This document shows, one piece after another, positions 1 to 10,554 of a stretch of DNA of 64,000 nucleotides; within the stretch, counting starts at the first letter, position 1; each line of letters begins with the position of its first letter. This DNA comes from Epiperipatus broadwayi. Its lineage: Eukaryota; Onychophora; Udeonychophora; Euonychophora; Peripatidae. The position numbers and the translations under genes are program-made. The DNA lies in the NCBI GenBank assembly GCA_028023455.1, contig JAQFVV010006208.1, positions 7,920,963-7,984,962 on the forward strand, read 5' to 3'. The notes beneath the pieces were generated by a model, which saw nothing but the letters and a program-made list of their open reading frames with translations, searched no databases and was not told the origin of the DNA.

Positions 1-450
1 TTTACCTGGATTACAAAGTAATTTGACAATATAAAAAAAATAATAATAAATACATTAAATTAACAATCAGTGATGTATAATTCTTTAAACATTATTTTTT
101 TCCTTTTTTTTTTTTTTTACAAAAAGAAATTACCAGAAGTTATTGTGCTTTATGATAAGACACTCATCCACTCCCCTCTACCCATCCAAAATCAATTACT
201 GTTTAGCTTTTATACCATATTAATTTGCTCTAATTATTATCTCAATTAAATTATTCATGTTCTCTCTTCAAAAATGACATTGAGTTATTAAATCTATTAG
301 TTATTCACCCAAAACATGCCAAAGTGAGTGAATAGCATACTTTATTAATCAATTATTACTATTGTTATTTTATCTTTTTATTTCTTTAAAGAATAGCATT
401 GTTTTCCTGCAGAAATAATGCCAAGTAAGTGTCAATAACACTAGGTTACA
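1..450 (-). repeat. 3' LTR (partial) of minus-strand Ty3/Gypsy element
   Basis: Nearly identical to 7613-8082. I see no base substitutions, only indels: length changes in A and T runs, one 3-base gap and one 5-base gap (CCAAGTAAGTG against CCAAGTAAACCAAGTG). Both copies stop at the same place, ...CTAGGTTACA. Beyond it this copy runs into a polypurine tract and integrase remnant, while the other runs into unrelated AT repeats, as expected for two LTRs. On the minus strand the LTR begins TGTAACC. The copy continues past the left edge of the window, so its length is not visible. The lack of substitutions implies a recent insertion. Confidence 0.85.
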
Positions 451-462
451 ATTCTCCCACCG
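451..462 (-). other. Polypurine tract next to the 3' LTR
   Basis: On the minus strand the LTR start TGTAACC is immediately preceded by the purine-rich CGGTGGGAGAAT. This is the usual position and composition of the primer for plus-strand synthesis in LTR retroelements. It lies about 110 bases downstream of the integrase stop codon. Confidence 0.65.
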
Positions 463-571
463 TTATAATAAATAAAAAATAAAATAATACATGCATTTTT
501 AACACTTCTTATGGTATTACTAAGTTTATATCCTACTTCTTTCTTATGTCAATAAATACAGTTTAAAGGAT

Positions 572-888
572 TTAATTTCGCTTGGGATATGGTAGTAAGC
601 TTCGGGAATTATAGGTACCTCTTGTTCCATCAGGGGTTGAGACTAAAAAGGCATTCTCACCCACTTGTTTCACAATTTCATAGGGGCCTTCATAAAGATA
701 CATGAATTTTCTAAACATGTTTCCGGAGATTACTCACATGGGGAGTTCTAATTAAAACAAAATCATGGACTTTAAAAGGATGTGGACTGGTTTTGGAATA
801 ACGAGTGTGTTTATCACCCATCTTTTTAAGGTTAATTCTGGCCAGTGCTTGGTCATGTTCTACATTATGCTGTTCCCCATATGTTTAA
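572..888 (-). pseudogene. Integrase C-terminal remnant of Ty3/Gypsy pol
   Basis: Minus-strand translation gives the C-terminal end of a Metaviridae integrase. It starts YGEQHNVEHDQALARI, passes a block ending VHDFVLIRTPHVSN, and after a one-base frameshift near 720 reads KFMYLYEGPYEIVKQVGEN and ends at a TAA at 572. The GPY motif (GPY/GPF module) and the run-out to the polypurine tract identify it. Protease, reverse transcriptase, RNase H and the integrase catalytic core are absent: the gag ORF ends at 931, only about 40 bases away. The element is therefore internally deleted and cannot move by itself. Confidence 0.8.
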
Positions 889-930
889 AATTAGGGCCCC
901 AAGGTGAGGAACTTTCCTGCGAGGTCCTTT

Positions 931-2091
931 TTAATTTAATGCCCCGCTACTTTTACTACCTTTTATATTTTTCTTTGGTATTGTTGGGATACCACTAGTA
1001 GAAGGCTGATTCTCATTCAGAATTCTACTCTTAACTGTTGACCTACTGAGGTGTCTATTCTGTCTACCATAGGGATTCGTCCTATAATATCCTTTTTCTC
1101 TAACTAACTTCCTCCTTCCCATATGTGACCTATCTGCGAAATTGATATTACTCACCATCGGATGGGTGTCTCTATTTACCCTAATTCTATTCTCAATATT
1201 CCTATCGCTGGTCTCTAACGAATCTAAAATTTCTACTACCTCTTCTATGGTATGTCTGTCAGCAGCAATCAAGATCTGCTCTATATGCCTCGGCAGATTA
1301 AGGCGAATTATTCGCACAATTTGTGTCTCAGATAAAGGATAAGCTGTCAAGGTTTTCAATTTGACGGCCTGACTCCTGAAAAACTGAGTATAACTACCCT
1401 TATTTACATGATATCTTTCCTGGGATATCTGATATCTCAGGTTATCTTGGCGGTCTTCCCCCCAAAAACTGGCTAACATAAGATATTTGAAGTCTCCATA
1501 TGTTTCTGGTTTAATAAATAATGATTGCCACCAGTCTTTAGATGCTGCACACAAATGGTTAGCGGCAATAGCAATCTTTTCTATCTCAGATAAATGACAT
1601 AAGGTGAATAACTCCTCCAGATTCTGGAGATACTCGTGTGGATTCTCCAGATATTCATCTCTAAAAAATTTTATTTTTAAGAATTTTAAGGACATGGAGC
1701 TATTACTTTCTGGCTCTAGCATGACTTTACTTCTAGCCTCATTTAATGGATCATATATTGATTCTACTGGACTAATTACCGTATGTAACTCAGATATTAC
1801 TTGGTTATTATGACCATTATTTGTTTCCTTTACTTGAGTTTCAGATAAACCTTTACTTTGAACAACTTTTTTACTTTTTGTAAAATTATCCCTATTATAG
1901 TCTATAGCTTGCATTCGACTCTCTAATTCTAACTTATAGTTCTGCCATTCACAGTCTATTCTCTTTGAACTATCTTTTAGGCCTACATTTAAGTGTTTAA
2001 TCTGTTGTTCCAATTGGTTAATAGTTTCATCTTTATCTATCCCGAATTTATCTTCTAACCTTTGATAGACTTTACTCTCACACTGAGTCAT
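931..2091 (-). CDS. Gag-like protein of Ty3/Gypsy element (Retrotrans_gag region)
   Basis: The product is 386 residues. An N-terminal coiled-coil/linker precedes a typical retrotransposon gag capsid region at about residues 130-290, with landmarks FFRDEYLENPHEYLQNLEEL, a conserved tryptophan pair (DWWQSLF), FWGEDRQDNLRYQI and a closing EEVVEILDSLE. The tail is basic and has no CCHC knuckle, which is consistent with loss of the gag-pol junction in the internal deletion. The frame stays open upstream of the chosen ATG into the end of the neighbouring coiled-coil ORF. The two were probably one gag frame now broken by a short indel, or joined by frameshifting. Capsid assembly is the expected role of an intact copy. 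Confidence 0.8.
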   Translation of the reverse strand: MTQCESKVYQRLEDKFGIDKDETINQLEQQIKHLNVGLKDSSKRIDCEWQNYKLELESRMQAIDYNRDNFTKSKKVVQSKGLSETQVKETNNGHNNQVISELHTVISPVESIYDPLNEARSKVMLEPESNSSMSLKFLKIKFFRDEYLENPHEYLQNLEELFTLCHLSEIEKIAIAANHLCAASKDWWQSLFIKPETYGDFKYLMLASFWGEDRQDNLRYQISQERYHVNKGSYTQFFRSQAVKLKTLTAYPLSETQIVRIIRLNLPRHIEQILIAADRHTIEEVVEILDSLETSDRNIENRIRVNRDTHPMVSNINFADRSHMGRRKLVREKGYYRTNPYGRQNRHLSRSTVKSRILNENQPSTSGIPTIPKKNIKGSKSSGALN

Positions 2092-2165
2092 TAATTCCCC
2101 TATTTCATCTTGGAGATTATTATGTAATAGTTGTGCATTACTCTTTATTATATCATTAAAATTTT

Positions 2166-3146
2166 CTACTCTTGACTTAGCTCACTTTCTAGATTTTGAT
2201 TAATCTCACATTGGGTCAACTCTTGAGTTTCTAGTTTAGCTATTAATCTGGTAATCTGGCTCTGACATCCTTTCACTACATTGTCAGGTGCTAGAGTTAT
2301 ATTTTTAACTTCCTCTTTCAAATTACTAACTTCACTTCTAGCACTGTCTAATTCTCCCTTAATAGATTCAACTCTATCCTGAACTTCTCTTTGAAATACT
2401 ACTGTTTCCTTTTGATAATTTCTTATTTCCTGTACTTCATTGTTTAATACAATATATTGACTTTTAAAGTCCTGCTGGATAGCCTCAATCATATTTTCTG
2501 CCCTTTCAGAATTTGTTTCGATCTCTTTCCTTATTCTTATTTCCAGCTTTTCAGAGGCCAATTTTGATTCTTCTACATGATTTCTCAAATCTTCCCTTAA
2601 GTCCTTTATCTCCTGTACTTGATTTTGAGATGTCTCTTTGATCTCCTGCATTTGATTCTCTAATTTAATATTTAAATTTTGTATCTGACTTTTTAATTCA
2701 CTATTTGATTGTTCTAATTTACTATTTGAGTTTTGGATCTGACTTTTTAATTCACTATTTGATTGTTCTAATTTACTATTTGAGTTTTGGATCTGACTTT
2801 TTAATTCACTATTTGATTGTTCTAATTTACTATTTGAGTTTTGGATCTGACTTTTTAATTCACTTTTTAATTCACTATTTGAGTTTTGTATCTGACTTTT
2901 CAATTCACTATTTGATTTTTCTAATTTTTTCAAGAATTCCTCCAATGTATTTCTCATTAATTGATCTGGCTCATTTTCATGTTTTCCCTTTATTATTGTG
3001 GCTTCTTCTGGGTTAGCTATATCCAAATCTTCCCCTTCCTCTTTTAATTGTACACTAAAATATGGAGTCTGTGTATCAGGGGATTGTAACTCTTGGGATC
3101 CTCCCAAATCCTCAGAAATACTATGATTATCTTTGTTTTCACTCAT
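2166..3146 (-). CDS. Coiled-coil N-terminal Gag region with 18-residue repeats
   Basis: The product is 326 residues and begins MSENKDNHSISEDLGGSQE with an acidic N-terminus. Residues about 75-165 are tandem copies of an 18-residue unit of the type SNSELKSQIQNSNSKLEQ, followed by a long heptad-like coiled coil rich in E, K, Q and I. It lies between the primer-binding site (3697-3715) and the capsid ORF and is read in the same direction, so it is the first part of the element's gag. It ends at a TAG 75 bases before the next ATG. The downstream frame is open across that gap, so a single-base indel may have split one gag of about 730 residues. Coiled-coil N-termini are common in arthropod gypsy gags. 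Confidence 0.7.
   Translation of the reverse strand: MSENKDNHSISEDLGGSQELQSPDTQTPYFSVQLKEEGEDLDIANPEEATIIKGKHENEPDQLMRNTLEEFLKKLEKSNSELKSQIQNSNSELKSELKSQIQNSNSKLEQSNSELKSQIQNSNSKLEQSNSELKSQIQNSNSKLEQSNSELKSQIQNLNIKLENQMQEIKETSQNQVQEIKDLREDLRNHVEESKLASEKLEIRIRKEIETNSERAENMIEAIQQDFKSQYIVLNNEVQEIRNYQKETVVFQREVQDRVESIKGELDSARSEVSNLKEEVKNITLAPDNVVKGCQSQITRLIAKLETQELTQCEINQNLESELSQE
2640..2925 (-). repeat. 54-bp coding tandem repeat in gag
   Basis: At least three near-identical 54-base units (about 2697-2750, 2751-2804, 2805-2858) with degenerate units on both sides encode the 18-residue coiled-coil repeat. The unit length is a multiple of three, so copy-number change keeps the reading frame. Confidence 0.85.
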
Positions 3147-3696
3147 ATTAAAATTCTAACTCTTTTAGTATTTAACAGTACTGAAATATTAGCAATGAAC
3201 TATTAATAAATTTATCGATAAGAAATTATTGACAAGACATCCTGCCTCCATGCCTCTCCTACCAAAAACAATCTACACCAAAAACTATGCTCTGACATTT
3301 AATATCCCTAAAGCTCCAACATTAACTACTAAATATGCTTTTTTTTCACATGCTTCTTGGTCCATATAAATATCATTAGATATTATGTAATATAGCATAA
3401 GTGCCAATCACAAGACCAGACAAACAGATCATCATAAATGATAAAATCATTACAGTGTTTTATGGAATTGCGTACAGACCACAACATCCTAAACTAACAA
3501 CTTAATTATTTATTTTTCAGTGGCAAAAGATTAGATCATATAATAGATATTCACATAATATCTTATGGCTAAAACAATTCATTATTGGCAAATATTTTTA
3601 ATCAATGAATAACTAATCCATTCAAGTGCAAACAATATTAATATTGACTTCAAGAAAAGTTTACTAAATTCCTCGTGGCCAGCTATAGCCATCGAA

Positions 3697-3715
3697 GGCC
3701 CCATGTTGGGCGCCA
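3697..3715 (-). other. Primer-binding site, tRNA-Lys type
   Basis: The minus strand reads TGGCGCCCAACATGGGGCC. This is complementary to the 3' end of animal tRNA-Lys(CTT) plus CCA with about one mismatch. It starts two bases after the presumed LTR end GGGTTAGA, the canonical spacing for minus-strand priming. Confidence 0.8.
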
Positions 3716-3717
3716 TT

Positions 3718-6700
3718 TCTAACCCAGTAATTTTATTTAATTAGTTTATTAGAAATTTATTTATTTCTAACCCAATATATTTTTATTAGTTTATTTGCAC
3801 TTGTGGCACTAATTTTTCTGGTTGTTGTTAAGGCAACCAAAATAAAAGCAACATATCCATTAATTTTCCAATATGATCTAAAATACTTTTCATATAATAC
3901 AATTGTACATTCAATTCTCTTAAGCTATGCCACGATTGTAATAATAACAATAATTGATCACTTATTAATTTAAAGAATAATTATAATAATATTAATCTCA
4001 GGGTTCTTTGTTTCATGTAAGGAAATGCTCGGCAGTATTGTGTTGTCGCATATGACTGGCATTCTGGTCGGCTATAGGAAACATTTATTTTACTTAAATT
4101 CAATGTGTCTTCATCTCTCATATCAACTGCTATATTATTTAAAGAGATGATAATTCTATTCAATAATGACGTATAATTTTGAATAACACAGCCTTTTTTT
4201 TTTCAGAATCTCAGTCAGAATAATAAAAAGACAAGGGTGCTTTTTGTGTCCTTCCATCATCCATGACAACACAATAATATAACTAAGATTTATTACTTAG
4301 ACAATTTAACTAAATGGGAATGGAATAATGTGCAACCAAAGTTAATGGTTTGGGAATAAATTCATTTTTTTTTTTTTATACAAAGGTGAATGTTTAGTCT
4401 TAAGTTTTCAACTCCATAAATAATTATCATTAAACTAAAATATAATGACATATTCCGATCTGCTTAACTTTATTTATCTGGTATATTAAGTTTTTAAGAA
4501 TTTGGAATGATTTCGGACTCAAGAAAAGGTTTTGCAAATATTGTGCAAACACTTATATTTAGCATATAAAAACAAAAAAATGAATCTACAACAAATTTTA
4601 ACAAGACTATAATTTATTATTATCACAAAAAAAAAATATATGAACATTTATTCAATAATCCCATAGTAATACAAAAATATAAAATATAACTGACATTAAT
4701 CTGTATACTCTTTTGGTTATGGACTAGAGGTTACTACTTCTCCTGTATGCAATCATATGGATTGATTAACTAAAAGTACATTTCATTACCAATACATTGT
4801 TTATTACATTTTGGTAACCTTGTAGAAGCTTTTATTCAAAATTATTGACTAACTATTTTTGTTTTTTTTTTTTTTTTTAAAATGATTAATCCCATCATAT
4901 GCAATACGCAAAATATTAAATTTATTTCTAATACATTTACTTTATTTATGGTCTTTAATGGGATAACCTATTCTAATTATAGGCCAGTTATCAGAAGTTA
5001 CACTTACCATCTTACATTTAACTTAATGCTAACTTAAGTTATGATACAAATTTTATTCATACGTATAATTTTAAATATGAGTATTATTTAATTACTAACC
5101 AGAATTAAATATTGCATTTGAATATTCCTTCAGTAAATAAGCGTTTTAAATTACGCAATTTTAATTACTTTCTCCATTGATTTACTTGTCAAATACTAGC
5201 AATATTTAGCAGCACAATACAGATATTGATCTTAGTTACTAACGCACTATTTATACTAAAGTGGATCTTGAGGAACTAACACCTCCAATATAACCTTTAT
5301 CTTGCCCGAACTTTCAAAATTAAGCACAATAATCAACACCTTCCATGGTGGAGCTATCTTTATTTTCACATGAGGAATATGGAATAACCACGAAGGTTTG
5401 TAAAGTAATCTACTACATTAAAATATTTTGGTGGTTTCTTGCCTCTTACTTGGGCATACAACGAACACACACCAAATACAATCCTCTCCTGGGATTTAAA
5501 CGAATGAAGCATACTAAATGCTAGATAAATTCTTGATCGTCCTATCTATGAGAATCGATCACTTGGGCTATAAACATACCCGAACATTATATTTAAAATC
5601 TTCCTCTCATGGAAAACAAAGCTTTTGGGGAGATCATTTTTCATCCCACAAAATAAATACATTATAATTATTACCTATGCGAATATTAAGCATATACCAA
5701 TGCTATATCTGGGCAGGATAAGTAAATACACTGATTATAATAAACTTATGTTACCGGGTATACTTTGATCAACATCTGAAATCAATGGACATCATAGAAT
5801 AAAAGTATAATAATTTTAATTTTAATAAAGGAACATTCAAAAATAGTTGGTAGCATACTATCTTAAACTAAATAAAGTGGATGTGTTATTTAAGAATAAT
5901 TAGGAATAACTTCCTCAATTAATACAGTATAAATTCGTTTCAAAACTTTAACAAGAAATATTTTGTTATAGCATTTTTTTTTTTAGTTACTTCTGATAAT
6001 TTTCAATATTTATTTTACCCCTTAAATATCTAAATATTTTTCTTTTACGTATCTAACATACAAAATTTCTACCTACAATTGTATGTAATAATTAAAACAT
6101 ATTTTATAGATTTTTTTCTTTCATGTTAAATATCAACTTAACCTATAATAATTATATTAAAACATACCTTTGTCATTACAAGGCTATTAAATATCACTTG
6201 ACCATACAGACTTTAACCTATGTGATATAACAAAAAAATACATATCATTTATAACTTAGTTTTAAACAATCATTAATTAACAAGTGCATACTCTCTCATT
6301 AGAAAATGTTTTTCTGTTGAGCAATTGGTCCAGGTGAAGAGCTTTATCCAGTTGTATTTCACGAAGCAAGTTTAAAAACAATAAACGCATGGTATTATTT
6401 CCTTTAAATAAAAGTTTTCTCTTATTTTGTGCGTTTAATAAATTAGGTAAAGAAATATATAGCAGAATTGAAGATTAATTCTTACTTGAATTAAACTACT
6501 ACAATTTTGGGATCCAAGAAAATAAAATATACATATTCTAACATAACGAACAGTTGACGATAGACGATAAACATACACAATATTTTTTTTTTATTGACGA
6601 TACGTATACTTATTAGCTAGCTTATTTATGGACGAAAATGCGCAATTTTCCGAGAGATTATTATGATAATAACTGCAGTCAATTTACGTGTACAGGAAGT

Positions 6701-8082
6701 TTTAATAATTCCAACAGATGTATAATATAATATATCATTTATTTTTATCATTAAGTCACTAAGATATTTGGTTTTGTTCATACTTTATGAATTATAAAAT
6801 TTTTTTTTTTTAACGGTAACTTCTCCGTAAGAATGCCCCTATATGGCTTTACCTATATTTACTCTGAGAAAGTTTATATATATTTTTTTTATTTTTTTTA
6901 AAAAATATACAGGTGCATAATTTAATCTTATTTATCATTATTATTATTTCCAGACAATTCTTGGTGAATAAAACATATTTTAACGTATGTAACTACATTA
7001 CTTGTAAAGGCAGACAATATTGAGAAAGAGCGCGAAAATGTTTCTAGTTGATTTTCCTTGGTTTCAAAATATTTCTTTCAATTATTTTTTTTTCTATACC
7101 AAGAAAATATCAATAAATGACATAAAGTTAATAAATAATTAATCTTTTCTTGGAAATCACTTCTTTTCCTTAATTTAGATATAATATAATTTTTCGTGAC
7201 TCTTTTAGTTAATTCTGTCATTTTTAACTTTAGCGTGAGACAATAAATTTTTAAGTATAAAAGGTCTTTAAATAGGTAGATGGCAAAGAAAATCAGGATA
7301 TCTTATCAAAAAATTTAGCCACACATTATATTATTAAAATTTTACTTTGATTACATTTATTTCTGCAAAATAAAATGAAAAAATTGAGTTACCAAATTTC
7401 AGCACTGTTCCTTCCTTGAAAACTAAAAGCAGACTATCTATTTTTTTTTTAAAAAAAAAAAATGATCTTGATTATGAAATTGGTTGTTTCGTTTTGTTGT
7501 TGTTTTTTTTTTATTTTTTACTTTAGCGACCTCTTCCAGAAAAATAATCATTTGATTATAACATAAACAAAAGAAAGGAAAAACCTATTACAATCATATA
7601 GTTTTAGTATTATTTACCTGGATTACAAAGTAATTTGACAATATAAAAAAATAATAATAAATACATTAAATTAACAATCAGTGATGTATAATTCTTTAAA
7701 CATTATTTTTTTTTTTTTTTTTTTTATTTTTTTTTTTTTTTTACAAAAAGAAATTACCAGAAGTTATTGTGCTTTATGATAAGACACTCATCCACTCCCC
7801 TCTACCCATCCAAAATCAATTACTGTTTAGCTTTTATACCATATTAATTTGCTCTAATTATTAATATCTCAATTAAATTATTCATGTTCTCTCTTCAAAA
7901 ATGACATTGAGTTATTAAATCTATTAGTTATTCACCCAAAACATGCCAAAGTGAGTGAATAGCATACTTTATTAATCAATTATTACTATTGTTATTTTAT
8001 CTTTTTATTTCTTTAAAGAATAGCATTGTTTTCCTGCAGAAATAATGCCAAGTAAACCAAGTGTCAATAACACTAGGTTACA
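3718..8082 (-). repeat. 5' LTR of the Ty3/Gypsy element, about 4.4 kb
   Basis: On the minus strand it begins TGTAACCTAG at 8082. It ends CTGGGTTAGA at 3718, an imperfect inverted copy of its start, directly before the primer-binding site. The first 470 bases (7613-8082) match the other LTR at 1-450. The rest is AT-rich and non-coding with many T or A runs, and I found no ORF or nested element in it. At 4365 bp this is far longer than a usual gypsy LTR of a few hundred bases. The interior can be proved to be LTR only by finding the same sequence left of position 1. Confidence 0.65.
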
Positions 8083-8101
8083 ATATATATATATATATAT
8101 A
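8083..8101. repeat. (AT)n flanking the LTR element insertion
   Basis: A short dinucleotide AT run starts right at the outer LTR edge. It makes any 5-bp target duplication undecidable. Confidence 0.8.
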
Positions 8102-8251
8102 CCATTATGAACAAAATACTAGGAGATAAATGAGTACAAACATTATCAAACAAATGCCAGTAAAAAATTGTTTTGTTTTTGTTAAAAAAAAAGTTTCATG
8201 TTCATTTCATAAACATCACAATGTTTTTTTATTTTCTACATTATCTTAGAA

Positions 8252-8742
8252 CAGGGGTGGGAAAATAGCAGCCCATGGTCCACTTGCGGCCCGATAAGTT
8301 TTTTATGGCCCATCAAGAGTCAGACTTTGAAATGAGATTTCCTTCCCATGCATGACCGAAGATTCATCTCGTATTTTCCACTAGGACGGCCATGTCAATA
8401 CGCATGCGTAGTGTAGATACGATGCACAGTGCTTTTCCAGTTGATCTGGTTAATTTCAGTTTTGTCTTTGCAACAGTAAATATATAAATTTCCAACTTTA
8501 GTGAAATCATGAACCCTCTGAAAAAATGTAAAATCAGTGATGAATGTTGTATGTTTAATTAAGCATGGACAAGCAAATATTTCTTTAGTAATACAGGGAA
8601 TAAAACAGCATATTAATTGTGTCATGACAAAAGGGTGTGGCCTTCCGCTAACTCCGCTTCCACAAAGTGGCCCTGATGTGGCCATCCGCTAACCTCCACT
8701 TCCACAAAGTGGCCTCTGAGCCAAAACAATTGCCCACCCCTG
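8252..8742. mobile_element. hAT miniature element, CAGGGGTGGG family
   Basis: A 491-bp element with terminal inverted repeats CAGGGGTGGGAAAAT and TTGCCCACCCCTG. It is flanked by an 8-bp target duplication, TCTTAGAA on the left and TCTTAGAG on the right (one mismatch). These ends and the 8-bp duplication are typical of the hAT superfamily. The inside is less AT-rich than its surroundings (GGCCCG, GGTCCAC, a repeated CCGCTAAC TCC... CTTCCACAAAGTGGCC near the right end). A 96-codon minus-strand ORF (8395-8685) shows no transposase motif, so the element looks non-autonomous. Confidence 0.85.
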
Positions 8743-9655
8743 TCTTAGAGCTTAATTTCTAAAATTTCAGGTCAAGAAGCTATTACGAAAAAAAAGTATT
8801 AGCAATGAATTACATAATATGGTAACAAAAATAAAATTAATTCAGTGCTAATTATGTTACAGTAAACAACAGGAAACAATAACCTAATAAATAGGTAAAA
8901 ATAAAACAATTCTTAACTGCATCTCCAACTACCCTCCAAAAAAACTAATGGAAATAAACCTATCGAGCTAGCCAACTATTGAACAATAAATTTTTTTAGG
9001 GCTACGATTACTTGTCTTATCCTCTCATTAATCCATCACTAACTGGACGGCTAGATGTGTTGGCTATGGGCTATCTGTGAAAGAAAGACGTTAAGTACAC
9101 TAATAAGGGGGGGGGGGGTATTCTAACCTTCGCATTGCCACATTCAAACTCCAATCTTAACATAAAATTACTACTTTACAAACATTTTGTTTTTCTTTTT
9201 AAATTTATGATTTTTTTTTAAATCGGGGAAAATATTCAAGCAGAGTTCCAGAATTCTAAAAATGCCCCAGAATTGGATTCCCAAGAGCTCAATTGAAAAC
9301 AATTTCTTTTCCTTAAACCATTCACAAATAAATAGTAGTGTTGTAATTTTAGAAGAGTAGAAAGTAGAAAGATAGACTGAGACAAAGAATAAAAACAGAT
9401 GAGATTTGTAAACTAATATATGAACCATAAATACTACATATAGTACATTCTGGTTTTCCAATCCTTTTTACAATTATTAGTATTTATTTCATCCACCCTG
9501 GATGAAAAATTATTGTATATTAATTCAAATATGCATCTCAAAAATATTTTCATATTATTTGCATGAAATACAACTGCCTCAAAGAAAGACATTTGTTAAA
9601 TATTTTTAAATAAAGTAATCTATGTATAGAGAATTTAGAATAAACATCAAGGTTT
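8743..9655. other. AT-rich DNA, nothing recognised
   Basis: No coding or repeat structure was recognised apart from a 12-base G run at 9107-9118. The 96-codon minus ORF at 9171-9461 is lysine- and phenylalanine-rich and looks like chance. Confidence 0.5.
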
Positions 9656-9661
9656 TTATTT
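9656..9661 (-). terminator. Polyadenylation signal of ZSWIM7-like gene
   Basis: On the minus strand AATAAA lies about 55 bases after the TAG stop of the ZSWIM7-like exon, inside an AT-rich short 3' UTR. Confidence 0.55.
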
Positions 9662-9713
9662 TGCATTTGAACCATAATGTCTGATGATATTTATAACATT
9701 TAAAATAAAACAA

Positions 9714-9977
9714 CTAATCATTTCCAATAACCATGTTTGTGACTTCTTGATCCAAATATGTAATTGTACGATAATTGCCCATGGCATAACTCAGCCAGAT
9801 TGCCAGAACATGTTTACATATAATATGGTCACTTTTTTTCAAAACTGGAAATTTATATGCTGGACAGAAACAGTAATAACTGCTGCCATAACATACATAT
9901 GGAATACCAGAACTTCTAAGCACTTGAAATAACTGACTACCGCTTGGTGATGTCATGGGACAAATCTTATCATCAAC
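9714..9977 (-). CDS. ZSWIM7: Last coding exon of a ZSWIM7 (SWS1) homologue
   Basis: ZSWIM7/SWS1 is the SWIM zinc-finger subunit of the metazoan Shu complex (with SWSAP1), which helps RAD51 filaments in homologous recombination. The 87-residue reading starts VDDKICPMTSPSGSQLFQVL, matching the family block VDxxxxxxxxSPSGRxxxQVLGSSG. It continues with the SWIM finger: CFC, 15 residues, CKH (CxC-x15-CxH), with the conserved VLKKSD between them. The C-terminus matches the family's length, ends at TAG (9714-9716), and is followed by AATAAA. There are no frameshifts or stops. The acceptor AG at 9978-9979 gives a phase-0 exon but has a weak pyrimidine tract; another AG is possible. Upstream exons should lie at higher coordinates and I could not identify them. 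A retained retrocopy fragment is less likely. Confidence 0.8.
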   Translation of the reverse strand, partial: VDDKICPMTSPSGSQLFQVLRSSGIPYVCYGSSYYCFCPAYKFPVLKKSDHIICKHVLAIWLSYAMGNYRTITYLDQEVTNMVIGND

Positions 9978-10096
9978 CTATTCTAATGCAGGCATTACAC
10001 GCTTTGAGGTATAAATGATAATGCAGTTAAAATATTAGCAGACAGTTTTCCATCTTCCTCATTCTGTTTTCACTAGTGAAACAAAGAAATGACTGT

Positions 10097-10440
10097 ATTT
10101 ATTTTTCTCTTTTTCTATTATACATAGATTATATTAACATAAAAAAATTAAAAATTGGGGGAATAATCACATTGATGACTTTAAAGATAATGTACTAATT
10201 CTAAGTTCCATTAGAAACCAATGAACACTTACACAAAACAATCAACAATCTCAAACTGTTGCCAAGACAATCTCTGTTTAACAATAAAGGTGAAATTGTA
10301 AGTTGTTTACTGCAGTTATTACTTATTTCTCCGGGTTGGTGCAAGAGAAAAATCAAATATTTCTAAAAAAATCATTGAACAGATTGAATGCATAAATCAA
10401 AATATATTTTTGACACTCAACTAGACACTGTATCTTTTTT
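10097..10440. repeat. Dispersed repeat R1, copy 1
   Basis: About 340 bases here match 13748-14099 in the same orientation at roughly 85-90%. The match includes the shared blocks AATCTCAAACTGTTGCCAAG and GAACAGATTGAATGCATAAA. No terminal repeats or coding frame is visible; the class is unknown. Confidence 0.75.
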
Positions 10441-10554
10441 TTGTAAATTTTATAAGGAATGTGATTAAGCTGTCTAGAAAAGTGTCAGATTAAAATTTAA
10501 CTCTGAAAATTTAGAATTTGTAAACCTATTGAAAAAATACACATTTGTAAAAGT

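Noticed and set aside
2705-3016. 103-codon plus-strand ORF across the gag repeats
   Set aside because: Shadow of the 54-bp repeat in gag on the opposite strand.
8395-8685. 96-codon ORF inside the hAT element
   Set aside because: No hAT dimerisation or catalytic motif; its length and composition fit chance in a GC-richer element.
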